Source: Moanibacter sp965226025
GTDB lineage: Bacteria > Verrucomicrobiota > Verrucomicrobiia > Opitutales > UBA2987
Direction of reading: 5' to 3'
Assembly (NCBI GenBank): GCA_965226025.1
Contig: CBDDCD010000003.1
Location: 2,232,001-2,296,000 of the forward strand
Length of the DNA: 64,000 nucleotides
Part shown: positions 25,491 to 32,863 of the stretch, in pieces
Numbering within the stretch: the first letter of the stretch is position 1
How the letters are laid out: each line of letters opens with the position of its first letter
Notes under the pieces: generated by a model
The model's input: only the letters and a program-made list of their open reading frames with translations
Database searches by the model: none
What the model was told of the DNA's origin: nothing
Program-made: the position numbers and the translations under genes

Positions 25491-27359
25491 ATGACGATGC
25501 CACCGGACTCGGACAAAACACACTCCTTCCAGGATGCTTTGGTAGAACTCGCCTCTTTGAGACGTTTCTCCGGCCCTCCAACAGTATTCTGGCAGTCCTA
25601 TTTGGATGCATTGGTCACTGTTGGAACCGCCCGCTTTGGGTTGGTGGCGCGCAAACGTAAGAACGAGGACATTGGTTGGCGCAAAGTCGTGGTTTCACCC
25701 GCAAACCTCAGCGGGGATGGATTTTCCACCTTTTTTGGCGGCGTCGAAGCCTTGTGTGACGCTTGCCTCCAAGATCGCCATGCCCAGAGAGAAATCGCCC
25801 CTGCTAAGGGTGGACGCCATCCCGATGTAGGCCTTGCAATCCAGCTTGAGACGGGACGTCCAAGCGAGCATTGGGTAGCCGTCTTTCTCCTTTCTGGGAT
25901 TTCTCCGGAAAGCGTCAACGAAGCCGTCAAGAGGCTTTTGCTGGCAAATTGCCTGCCGGCGGATGTGCAGCATTACCAATCGTCGAACTGGGCTCCGGGT
26001 GCCGCTTCGCAGGCTGCATCCGTCATCGATCTGGTTGTCATGCTGGATGGGAAGACGCGCTTCCTTGAGATGGCCATGACCTTTGTCAACGAACTTGCCG
26101 GCCGACACCACTGCGAACGGGTTAGCCTTGGTTGGGAAAAGCGCGGATATGTCCGGCTGAAAGCAATCAGCCATTCGGACAAGTTTGAGCGTAAAATGGA
26201 GGTGGTGAATCATCTTGAGATGGTTATGGAGGAAGCATTTGACCAGGATGAGGAAATTTATTGGCCGCCCCTTGAAGGGGAATCGATCATTACACGCGAC
26301 CATGAAAAGTTTGCTGCCGGCCAAGGTGTGAAGCATCTCTGCTCGATTCCCTTGCGCTTGGATGGAGAACCGGTAGGCATGGTGACCTTGGAGCGCGCTT
26401 CCGAGCCATTCCTTGAGGACGAAATCCGTTTGTTGCGAATAACCGCTGATCTTGGCACCCCACGCTTGGCTGACTTGAACCGGCGGGACCGTTGGTTTGG
26501 TGCCCGTTGGGCCTCTTCCTCCAGCGAGTTCCTGGCCAAAGTTGTCGGCCCCGAAAAGACCTGGTCTAAGATTCTCGCCATTGGGGGAGCTATTGGTCTC
26601 GGGGTGCTCTTTTTCGGTGGCATGAATTACCGGGTGGAAGCACCCTTTCTTTTGCGGACAGAGAATGTCTCCTACCTGTCCGGCCCGTATAATGGTTTTA
26701 TCGCCGAAGTAGATGCGGAGATAGGCGACGTTTTCAAAGCCGGAGAGAGGCTGCTCTCACTAGACACGCGTGATCTGCTCCTGGAAGAAGCTGCCGCGGC
26801 CGCCGACCTTACCCGCTTTCTTCGGGAAGAGGAGAAGTCAAGGGCGAGGAAAGAACTGGCGGAGATGCGCATCTATTCCGCCCGAGCCGAGCAGGCACGG
26901 GTCCAACTGGAGTCTGTCAGGTACCGTCTTTCACAGTCCGTAATCAGCAGTCCTTTTGATGCCTTTGTCGTGGAGGGGGATCTGAAAAAGCGGCTCGGAG
27001 CACCTGTGCAGCAAGGGGATATTCTATTTAGAATGGCCCGGCTGGATCGCCTTTATGTGGAAAGTAAGGTGAGTGAGCGTGACATTCACGAAGTGGAGGT
27101 GGGTTCTTCCGTCGAAGTTTCTTTTGCCAGCCGGCCGGGGCATGAATTCCCGGCTCACGTGGTGCTGGTGGAGCCTGTGGCCACGACAGTCGACACGGAT
27201 ATTGTCTTCATTGTCCGTTCCGAATTTGAAGTGGAGCCGGGGGAGTGGTGGCGCCTCGGCATGGGCGGAATTTCCAAAATCCAAGCCGGTCACCGCACCT
27301 TTTTCTGGATCCTTTTCCACCGCACGATCGATTTCCTTCGCTTGTTTTTCTGGATCTAG
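25491..27359 (+). CDS. GAF-domain and HlyD-type membrane-fusion protein
   Basis: 622 residues. Residues ~1-165 are a less conserved cytoplasmic region. Residues ~185-335 resemble a GAF domain (LAGRHHCERVSLGW near its start, CSIPLRLDGEPVGMVTLER near its end). Residues ~360-382 are a transmembrane segment (ILAIGGAIGLGVLFFGG). Residues ~385-570 are a HlyD-like adaptor: first lipoyl half (LSGPYNGFIAEVDAEIGDVF), an Arg/Glu-rich coiled coil (~430-480), second half (VISSPFDAFVVEGDLKKRLG), and a beta-barrel. The C-terminus is aromatic and hydrophobic (FFWILFHRTIDFLRLFFWI) and may insert in the membrane. A cytoplasmic ligand-sensing domain coupled to a periplasmic adaptor suggests gated export. It lies between the channel/adaptor gene and the M50 gene on the same strand; the 164-bp gap to the next gene has no clear ribosome site. 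Confidence 0.85.
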   Translation: MTMPPDSDKTHSFQDALVELASLRRFSGPPTVFWQSYLDALVTVGTARFGLVARKRKNEDIGWRKVVVSPANLSGDGFSTFFGGVEALCDACLQDRHAQREIAPAKGGRHPDVGLAIQLETGRPSEHWVAVFLLSGISPESVNEAVKRLLLANCLPADVQHYQSSNWAPGAASQAASVIDLVVMLDGKTRFLEMAMTFVNELAGRHHCERVSLGWEKRGYVRLKAISHSDKFERKMEVVNHLEMVMEEAFDQDEEIYWPPLEGESIITRDHEKFAAGQGVKHLCSIPLRLDGEPVGMVTLERASEPFLEDEIRLLRITADLGTPRLADLNRRDRWFGARWASSSSEFLAKVVGPEKTWSKILAIGGAIGLGVLFFGGMNYRVEAPFLLRTENVSYLSGPYNGFIAEVDAEIGDVFKAGERLLSLDTRDLLLEEAAAAADLTRFLREEEKSRARKELAEMRIYSARAEQARVQLESVRYRLSQSVISSPFDAFVVEGDLKKRLGAPVQQGDILFRMARLDRLYVESKVSERDIHEVEVGSSVEVSFASRPGHEFPAHVVLVEPVATTVDTDIVFIVRSEFEVEPGEWWRLGMGGISKIQAGHRTFFWILFHRTIDFLRLFFWI

Positions 27360-27523
27360 TACCTCACTTATAAAATCCCATCATGTTTGCGCAACATTGT
27401 TGGTTCCGGCTACGCCGGCTTGGGTTTCTGTCGGACTTTGCACTTCACACCATGGCAGAAAATGGGATCGTAGGCTGACGGTTGTAAATTGCGACCAACG
27501 TCATACCGACAGACTCTTAGCAG

Positions 27524-29680
27524 ATGGCTGAAGCGCCTCCCACCTACAGCGAGTCCTGGTTCAGAATCGCCCAGCAGCGGGTGAGCCTGCGGCCGCATGT
27601 CAAGGTGCACCGGCAGTTCTTTCGAGGCGAGCGCTGGTATGTGCTGCAGGATCCTTTCAACAACCAATTTTTCCGAGTGCGCCCAGCGACATATGAATTC
27701 CTCGCCCGGTTGCGCCCGGACCGCACGGTTGATTCCGTCTGGCACGAGTGCTTGGAGGTCGATCCGGAAACCGCGCCGGGACAGGAGGAGGTTCTTCGGC
27801 TGCTGGCCCAGCTTTACGGGGCCAACTTGCTGCATTCGGCCCTTGCCCCGGACAGTGCGACTCTTTTCGACCGATTCACCAAGCGCCGTCAAAGAGAGCG
27901 GAAGGCCTTTTTTCGCAGTATCATGTTTGCGCGGATTCCCTTGTTTGATCCGGACCATTTCTTGAAACGGGCAATGCCGGTAGGTCGAGCGCTCTTCAGC
28001 TGGTTTGGATTGCTGGTTTGGATTCTTGTCGTGGGGGCCGCGCTGAAGGAGGCAATCGACCACTTTCCCGAACTCAGGAGACAGGCCGAGGGGGTTCTCG
28101 CCCCGGACAACCTGTTCTGGCTCTACATCGGGATGGTTGTGATCAAGACTGTGCACGAGTTCGGGCACTCATTTGCTTGCCGCCGCTTTGGCGGAGAAGT
28201 GCACACCATGGGGATCATGTTCCTGCTCTTTACCCCGATTCCATACATGGATGCCACAGCTTCATGGTCCTTCCGCAGTCGGTGGCAGCGGGCGCTGGTG
28301 GGTGCGGCTGGGATGATTGTGGAGGTATTTGTGGCCTCATTGGCAACTTTTGTCTGGGCCAGTACAGCTCCGGGAACAATCCACAGCCTGGCCTACAACA
28401 TGATGTTCGTGGCCTCGGTCTCGACCGTGCTCTTCAATGCCAATCCCTTGCTGCGATTCGACGGTTACTATATTCTTTCCGACCTGCTCGACATTCCCAA
28501 TCTACACCAGCGCTCCACAGGATTGCTGCGACATTTTGTGGAATTTTATGCCTTTGGATACAAGAAATCCATCAACCCAACCCGGAGCCGGAGGGAGACC
28601 GTTTGGCTGGCTCTTTTCGCGGTTGCCAGCTGGATCTACAAAGTTGTGATTTTTGCCACGATTCTCTTTTTCCTGGCGGATCGTTTTCTCATCCTGGGGA
28701 TCATCATGGCCCTCGTGTGTGCCGTTGCATGGGTTTGTGTCCCGATCTACCGATCGATCATTTACCTCGCCAGCAGTCCGCGCCTTGAGCGCACCCGGAT
28801 GCGGGCCGTCGCCGTGGTCAGCGGGTTCCTCCTGCTCCTGCTGATTGTTTTGAATGTCGTTCCTTTCCCGAATCGCTTCCGTTCCCCCGGTGTCTTGCAG
28901 GCGGACACCTTTTCAGTCGTTGTGGCGGAAGTTTCCGGCTTCGTCCAGGAAGTGATCAGTCCCGACGGATCGTTGGTGGAGGCCGGACAACCACTTTTCC
29001 GCCTTTCCAACCGGGATCTCGAACTGCGCATCGAGGCGGCCCGGGCCCAGTTGAAGGAGACTGAGGCCATGCAGCGACGAGCCCTTCGCGAAGCAACCGC
29101 TGACCTACATCCTCTCCAAAGCCGTGCTGAGGCCACCCGCAAAGTTCTGGCTCGATTGCTGGAATTGCAGGAATTCTTGGTAGTGAAATCCCCCCACAGG
29201 GGCCAATGGGTGGCACCCGGCCTGATGGATGCAGTCGGATCCTGGCTGGAACGGGGAGCTACGGTCGGCCAACTGGTCAACCAATCGAGTTTTTATTTTT
29301 CCGCGATCGTTACCCAGAACGATGCGTCGCGCCTGTTTTCAGATGAAATCCGTGGTTCCGAAGTTAAATTGTATGGGCAATCGGAAGAGACCTTAGCGGT
29401 GACTTCACAGAAAGTAATTCCAGCGGAGCAACGAAACCTTCCTTCCGCGTCAGTCGGATGGGCAGGCGGCGGCGATGTTGCAGTTGACCTCACGGAACCA
29501 AGCGGTACCCGGACCGCAGAGCCCTTTTTTGAAGTCCGGGCGAGCCTGGATCCGATGAATGAGGTGGAGCTGTTGCACGGCAGGGGAGGGCGTATCCGAT
29601 TCCAGTTGCCGCCCGAACCGCTGCTCCGTCAATGGATCCGTAAATTCCGGCAGTTGCTGCAAAGCCGTTACGGCATATAA
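27524..29680 (+). CDS. PqqD-like / M50 site-2 protease / HlyD-type adaptor fusion protein
   Basis: 718 residues. Residues ~20-105 resemble a PqqD-like winged-helix peptide-binding domain (GERWYVLQDPFNNQFFRV). The M50 membrane metalloprotease core spans ~150-450 with several membrane segments. The zinc motif HEFGH is at residues 211-215 and the second motif N-P-L-L-R-F-D-G at 307-314, so the catalytic residues look intact. After the last membrane helix (~430-447) comes a periplasmic HlyD-like part: lipoyl half (VAEVSGFVQEVISPDGSLVEAGQP), coiled coil (~500-545), and second half (VKSPHRGQWVAPGL). M50-adaptor fusions of this kind occur beside HlyD genes in other bacteria, with the substrate generally unknown. 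In this cluster it could be the inner-membrane conduit or process the exported protein. The stop precedes the SecA-like gene by 52 bp. Confidence 0.88.
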   Translation: MAEAPPTYSESWFRIAQQRVSLRPHVKVHRQFFRGERWYVLQDPFNNQFFRVRPATYEFLARLRPDRTVDSVWHECLEVDPETAPGQEEVLRLLAQLYGANLLHSALAPDSATLFDRFTKRRQRERKAFFRSIMFARIPLFDPDHFLKRAMPVGRALFSWFGLLVWILVVGAALKEAIDHFPELRRQAEGVLAPDNLFWLYIGMVVIKTVHEFGHSFACRRFGGEVHTMGIMFLLFTPIPYMDATASWSFRSRWQRALVGAAGMIVEVFVASLATFVWASTAPGTIHSLAYNMMFVASVSTVLFNANPLLRFDGYYILSDLLDIPNLHQRSTGLLRHFVEFYAFGYKKSINPTRSRRETVWLALFAVASWIYKVVIFATILFFLADRFLILGIIMALVCAVAWVCVPIYRSIIYLASSPRLERTRMRAVAVVSGFLLLLLIVLNVVPFPNRFRSPGVLQADTFSVVVAEVSGFVQEVISPDGSLVEAGQPLFRLSNRDLELRIEAARAQLKETEAMQRRALREATADLHPLQSRAEATRKVLARLLELQEFLVVKSPHRGQWVAPGLMDAVGSWLERGATVGQLVNQSSFYFSAIVTQNDASRLFSDEIRGSEVKLYGQSEETLAVTSQKVIPAEQRNLPSASVGWAGGGDVAVDLTEPSGTRTAEPFFEVRASLDPMNEVELLHGRGGRIRFQLPPEPLLRQWIRKFRQLLQSRYGI

Positions 29681-29732
29681 GCGCGATCCTGGCCCGAACA
29701 ATTCACAAACCTTCTACTACGAAATTTGTGAA

Positions 29733-31715
29733 ATGTCCGTGCTAGGAGAATACCGTCCGTGCCAGGTGCGACGGGTCAAGGAACCACCAACCGGCCTCGA
29801 TGGTTTGCTGGATGCCGCGATCGGGAGATACAGCAGGCGTTTCGGAATCCTGCTCAAGTTGCGCAGGGAAGCGGAATCAATCGATGAGCGGCACGAAGAT
29901 TGGAAATTTCTATCCGATCAGGCTTTGCAGAAGCACCTCCTGGAGTTCCGGGAGCGTTTTCGACGATCCAGGAGGGACACCGGAGCCGCTCTCCCTGATG
30001 CTCTCGCCGCTATCCGGGAAGCCGCTCAGCGCGTCACGGGTATGCGGCCATTTGTTGTCCAGCTGATCGGGGCCCTCGCTCTCAATCGCGGCTCCCTTGC
30101 GGAAATGGCCACGGGGGAGGGTAAAACCCTGACCGCGGCCCTTGCCGCGATCGTGGCCGGTTGGACGAGGCAGCCCTGCCACATTGTCACCGTTAATGAT
30201 TACCTCGCCAAACGCGATGCGGAGTGGCTGGGCCCGCTCTACGAATTCTGCGGGGTCTCTGTTGGGTATGTGATCAGTAACATGGAGGCAGAGGATCGCG
30301 CCCGTGGGTATGCCAAGGATGTGACCTATACCACCAGCAAGGAAGTGGTCGCGGATTTCCTGCGTGACCGGCTTCGCCTCGGGGAACATCAGCATCCTAC
30401 ACGACGCTTGCTGAGGCGGCATCTGGCGCCCTATCGGAAGAACGAAGGCCTCGTCATGCGCGGCTTGCACACCGCCATTATCGACGAGGCGGATAGCGTC
30501 CTCATCGACGAAGCGGTGACCCCCTTGATCATCTCCTCCGCAACCGCCAACAACCAGCTTCACCAAGTCTACAAGGAAGTCTGGAAAATCGTCAACAGGC
30601 TCAAGCGGGACGAAGATTACGGCGTGGATCTTCGTTACAAGGAGGTGGTTTTATTGCCGCCCGGCAGACAAAAGGTGGAATCGCAGGTGCACCTATTACC
30701 GGAGCGCTGGCGCGGTTCCTCGCGGCCCGTGGAGCTCGTCGAACAGGCGCTCAACGCCCGCGAGTTTTTCAAGCCGGGAAAGCAGTATGTAGTGCAGCAA
30801 AAGAAGGTTGTCATCGTGGATGAATTCACTGGCCGGATGATGCCCATGCGTAAGTGGCGTCATGGACTGCATCAAGCCATTGAGGCCAAGGAAGGGGTTC
30901 CGCTTTCCCCGGTTGACCAGACCATGGCCCGGCTCAGTTTCCAGCGTTATTTCCGGCTCTATCGAAAGCTTTCAGGCATGACCGGAACGGCCCAAGAGGC
31001 GGCCCGTGAATTCTGGCACACTTACCATTTGCCAGTGATCCGGATCCCGACCAATCGGCCGGTTATCCGGAGGCAACTGTCCGATCGCATGCTTCCCGGC
31101 ATGGTGGCAAAGGTGGATGCTATCGTGGCTGATGTGGCAGCCACCCACAGGGCAGGGCGACCGGTTCTGGTAGGGACCAGAGATGTGGTCACCAGCCAGA
31201 CACTTGCCAAACTGCTCCATGCGGAGGGCTACAGGATCAACCTTCTCAATGCCCTCAATGATCGCCAGGAAGCCCGCATTATCGCCCAGGCCGGACAACC
31301 AGGCGCGATTACTATCGCGACCAATATGGCGGGGCGGGGCACCGATATCCAGCTCGGGGAGGGCGTCCCCGAAATGGGGGGTCTCCATGTCATTGCAACT
31401 GAGCGCCATGAGGCACGCCGAATTGACCGGCAACTCTTTGGTCGCTCGGGCCGCCAAGGGGATCCCGGCAGCTCCGAGGCCTACGTCAGCTGCGAAGATG
31501 AACTTCTCCAGCGCTTCGCTCCAAAGTGGGCCCTCTCCCTCTTTTCATGGAGCCTGGGTCGGAAACTTCCGGGTTCCAGGACGATCGGCCTTTTGACCAG
31601 TTGGTATGTTCAGAAGAAGGCCCAGCGCGTGGCCTCTCTCTCCCGGAAATCCGTCATTAAAATGGACACCTGGCTCGATGACGCAGTCTCTTTTTCCGGG
31701 AAATCCTTTCTTTGA
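29733..31715 (+). CDS. Short SecA-like preprotein translocase ATPase
   Basis: About 660 residues from the ATG at 29733. The frame is open further upstream, but an earlier start would overlap the M50 gene by over 100 bp. Walker A is MATGEGKT (residues 125-132), Walker B includes D-E-A-D at 251-254, and the second motor domain carries TNMAGRGTDIQL and GRSGRQGDPGSS. The preprotein cross-linking region follows Walker A as in SecA. Canonical SecA has about 830-900 residues; this one ends soon after the second motor domain, with a short C-terminal region and no zinc-binding tail. That resembles accessory SecA2-type ATPases rather than the housekeeping SecA. Its place at the end of the channel/adaptor/protease cluster suggests it powers export of the giant protein. 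A ~200-bp copy of its middle lies at 35222. An inverted repeat (TTCACAAA/TTTGTGAA) sits in the short gap before the start. Confidence 0.88.
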   Translation: MSVLGEYRPCQVRRVKEPPTGLDGLLDAAIGRYSRRFGILLKLRREAESIDERHEDWKFLSDQALQKHLLEFRERFRRSRRDTGAALPDALAAIREAAQRVTGMRPFVVQLIGALALNRGSLAEMATGEGKTLTAALAAIVAGWTRQPCHIVTVNDYLAKRDAEWLGPLYEFCGVSVGYVISNMEAEDRARGYAKDVTYTTSKEVVADFLRDRLRLGEHQHPTRRLLRRHLAPYRKNEGLVMRGLHTAIIDEADSVLIDEAVTPLIISSATANNQLHQVYKEVWKIVNRLKRDEDYGVDLRYKEVVLLPPGRQKVESQVHLLPERWRGSSRPVELVEQALNAREFFKPGKQYVVQQKKVVIVDEFTGRMMPMRKWRHGLHQAIEAKEGVPLSPVDQTMARLSFQRYFRLYRKLSGMTGTAQEAAREFWHTYHLPVIRIPTNRPVIRRQLSDRMLPGMVAKVDAIVADVAATHRAGRPVLVGTRDVVTSQTLAKLLHAEGYRINLLNALNDRQEARIIAQAGQPGAITIATNMAGRGTDIQLGEGVPEMGGLHVIATERHEARRIDRQLFGRSGRQGDPGSSEAYVSCEDELLQRFAPKWALSLFSWSLGRKLPGSRTIGLLTSWYVQKKAQRVASLSRKSVIKMDTWLDDAVSFSGKSFL

Positions 31716-31942
31716 CCTGAAACTTCACTACCCATGCGGGTTTCCGGGCGACGTTTTCCAGTCCTTTCAACAGCGGAAATCACAGAAATCGTGCTCGTCC
31801 TCGATTGATCCGGTTCCGAAGTGGCAATCGGCGGCAGGAGCTGATATTATCGATCTCTTTCACTTCGATCTATTTTTTGGCCGGCATCCAGCCACATTCG
31901 CCGGTTCATTCTCACAGCAGTGAACGGGTCCCGTCGCGAAGC

Positions 31943-31970
31943 TTGACCATCCGCGTTTTGGGGGTATCAT
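31943..31970 (+). promoter_or_regulatory. Possible sigma-70-type promoter before the RHH/MazF-tail gene
   Basis: TTGACC (31943-31948) and TATCAT (31965-31970) are separated by 16 nt. The -10 element ends 6 nt before the ATG at 31977, so transcription would start at or near the start codon and the message could be leaderless. The rest of 31716-31976 shows no gene. Confidence 0.35.
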
Positions 31971-31976
31971 TGATCC

Positions 31977-32300
31977 ATGATTGATCTCCATATATCTATC
32001 CAGGAATCACTACATGCCGATCTCCAGAAGTTGGCTGAGGAAGAGCGGACCACGAAGGCCCACCTCGTTCGGGAAGCGCTGTCCGGGTATTTAACCAAGA
32101 TACGAGGGGACCGGATCGAACGTGAGATGCGTGCCTATGCAGAACGGATGGCTTCTGACAGTGCCGAGTTCGTTCAGGAAACGGATGAAACCATCGATCG
32201 AACAAAGCTGGGCGATCGCAAAGTCGGCAGTCTCAGCTCCGAAAGGATGAAAGCCGTGGAGACCGCGATCCTGAATTATCTCGGGATTGAGGCAGGCTGA
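31977..32300 (+). CDS. Ribbon-helix-helix antitoxin fused to the C-terminal tail of a MazF-type toxin
   Basis: 107 residues. Residues ~1-45 read as a ribbon-helix-helix DNA-binding domain (LHISIQESLHADLQKLAEEE, then LVREALSGYL). Residues ~46-70 look like the usual acidic antitoxin tail (MRAYAERMASDSAEFVQETD). Residues ~71-107 (TIDRTKLGDRKVGSLSSERM, then ETAILNYLGI) match the end of MazF-family toxins, where a hydrophobic -LGL/-LGI terminus follows a KLG....G.LS.E.M phrase. The catalytic N-terminal part of MazF is missing. I read this as an in-frame deletion inside an antitoxin-toxin operon that fused the antitoxin to the toxin's last ~35 residues. It can still be translated and may bind DNA, but is unlikely to be toxic. 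Confidence 0.6.
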   Translation: MIDLHISIQESLHADLQKLAEEERTTKAHLVREALSGYLTKIRGDRIEREMRAYAERMASDSAEFVQETDETIDRTKLGDRKVGSLSSERMKAVETAILNYLGIEAG

Positions 32301-32309
32301 GTTGAGAAT

Positions 32310-32603
32310 GTGCGGTCCCGATCCTCCTACCCAAACGCCATCATCGTGGAGGGCGCTCTCTATCATGTCCTGAATCGCGGAGACTACGGCCAGGATCTCT
32401 TTTCACTGCTTACAACAGCGGAGGGCGAGCACAAGCGCATCATTGCCGCTCTCTCACCTGAGGCAAAGCTACGTGCGGCATCGCGTCTCTTTTACTCCGC
32501 ATGGGAACTGAAACGGGCCGGCATTAGGAGGATGCATCCCGATTGGACAGAAGATAGAATCGCCGGGGCTGTGCGCAGGAGCTTCATTAATGCGAGAGAC
32601 TAA
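32310..32603 (+). CDS. Small chimeric protein: REP-associated transposase N-terminus joined to a nucleotidyltransferase-partner protein
   Basis: 97 residues from a GTG start. Residues ~5-30 (IIVEGALYHVLNRGDYGQDLF) match the conserved beginning of REP-associated tyrosine transposases (RAYT), whose catalytic His-x-His region would follow but is absent. Residues ~35-97 (ALSPEAKLRAASRLFYSAWE, then HPDW) match a family of ~80-residue small proteins usually encoded just upstream of a nucleotidyltransferase gene. The nucleotidyltransferase remnant follows immediately. A deletion or recombination has fused the two; whether the chimera is made is unknown. Confidence 0.45.
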   Translation: MRSRSSYPNAIIVEGALYHVLNRGDYGQDLFSLLTTAEGEHKRIIAALSPEAKLRAASRLFYSAWELKRAGIRRMHPDWTEDRIAGAVRRSFINARD

Positions 32604-32757
32604 TCTATTAAAGCGGATTTCTACCTGGTGGGAGGCGATCGACTCCACCCTTGGGGGATGCAGCATCGCAGGGATTTCGAGTTGGAAGGATCATCCATCA
32701 CGGTCGCGCCGCCCGAGTATTTAGAGCCCGTCCCAGTGGTGGAAACAATTGATTTTT
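32604..32757 (+). pseudogene. Nucleotidyltransferase C-terminal remnant, cut by the insertion sequence
   Basis: Immediately after the preceding stop and in the same frame, the codons read KADFYLVGGDRLHPWGMQHR and then a VAPPEYL phrase, which resembles the later part of small nucleotidyltransferases that pair with the upstream small protein family. The N-terminal catalytic half is gone. The IS boundary falls at PEYL (32723/32724) and the element supplies a stop codon. The sequence beyond the far end of the IS does not continue the protein, so the gene was already incomplete. Confidence 0.4.
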
Positions 32758-32780
32758 AATGAGTTATGGGCAAAAAAAAG

Positions 32781-32812
32781 GCCGGATAGAGCTGCAAAAA
32801 GCTCGATCCGGC
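32781..32812 (+). terminator. Hairpin inside the IS left end
   Basis: A 13-bp stem with one mismatch (GCCGGATAGAGCT against AGCTCGATCCGGC), loop GCAAAA, followed by GAAAAAGG. It lies ahead of the transposase start and would block transcription entering from outside; such insulating hairpins are common in insertion sequences. Confidence 0.5.
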
Positions 32813-32863
32813 GAAAAAGGGCGCTTATGCTTGCGTTAGTCAAATACAAAGCACGCCCTTCTC

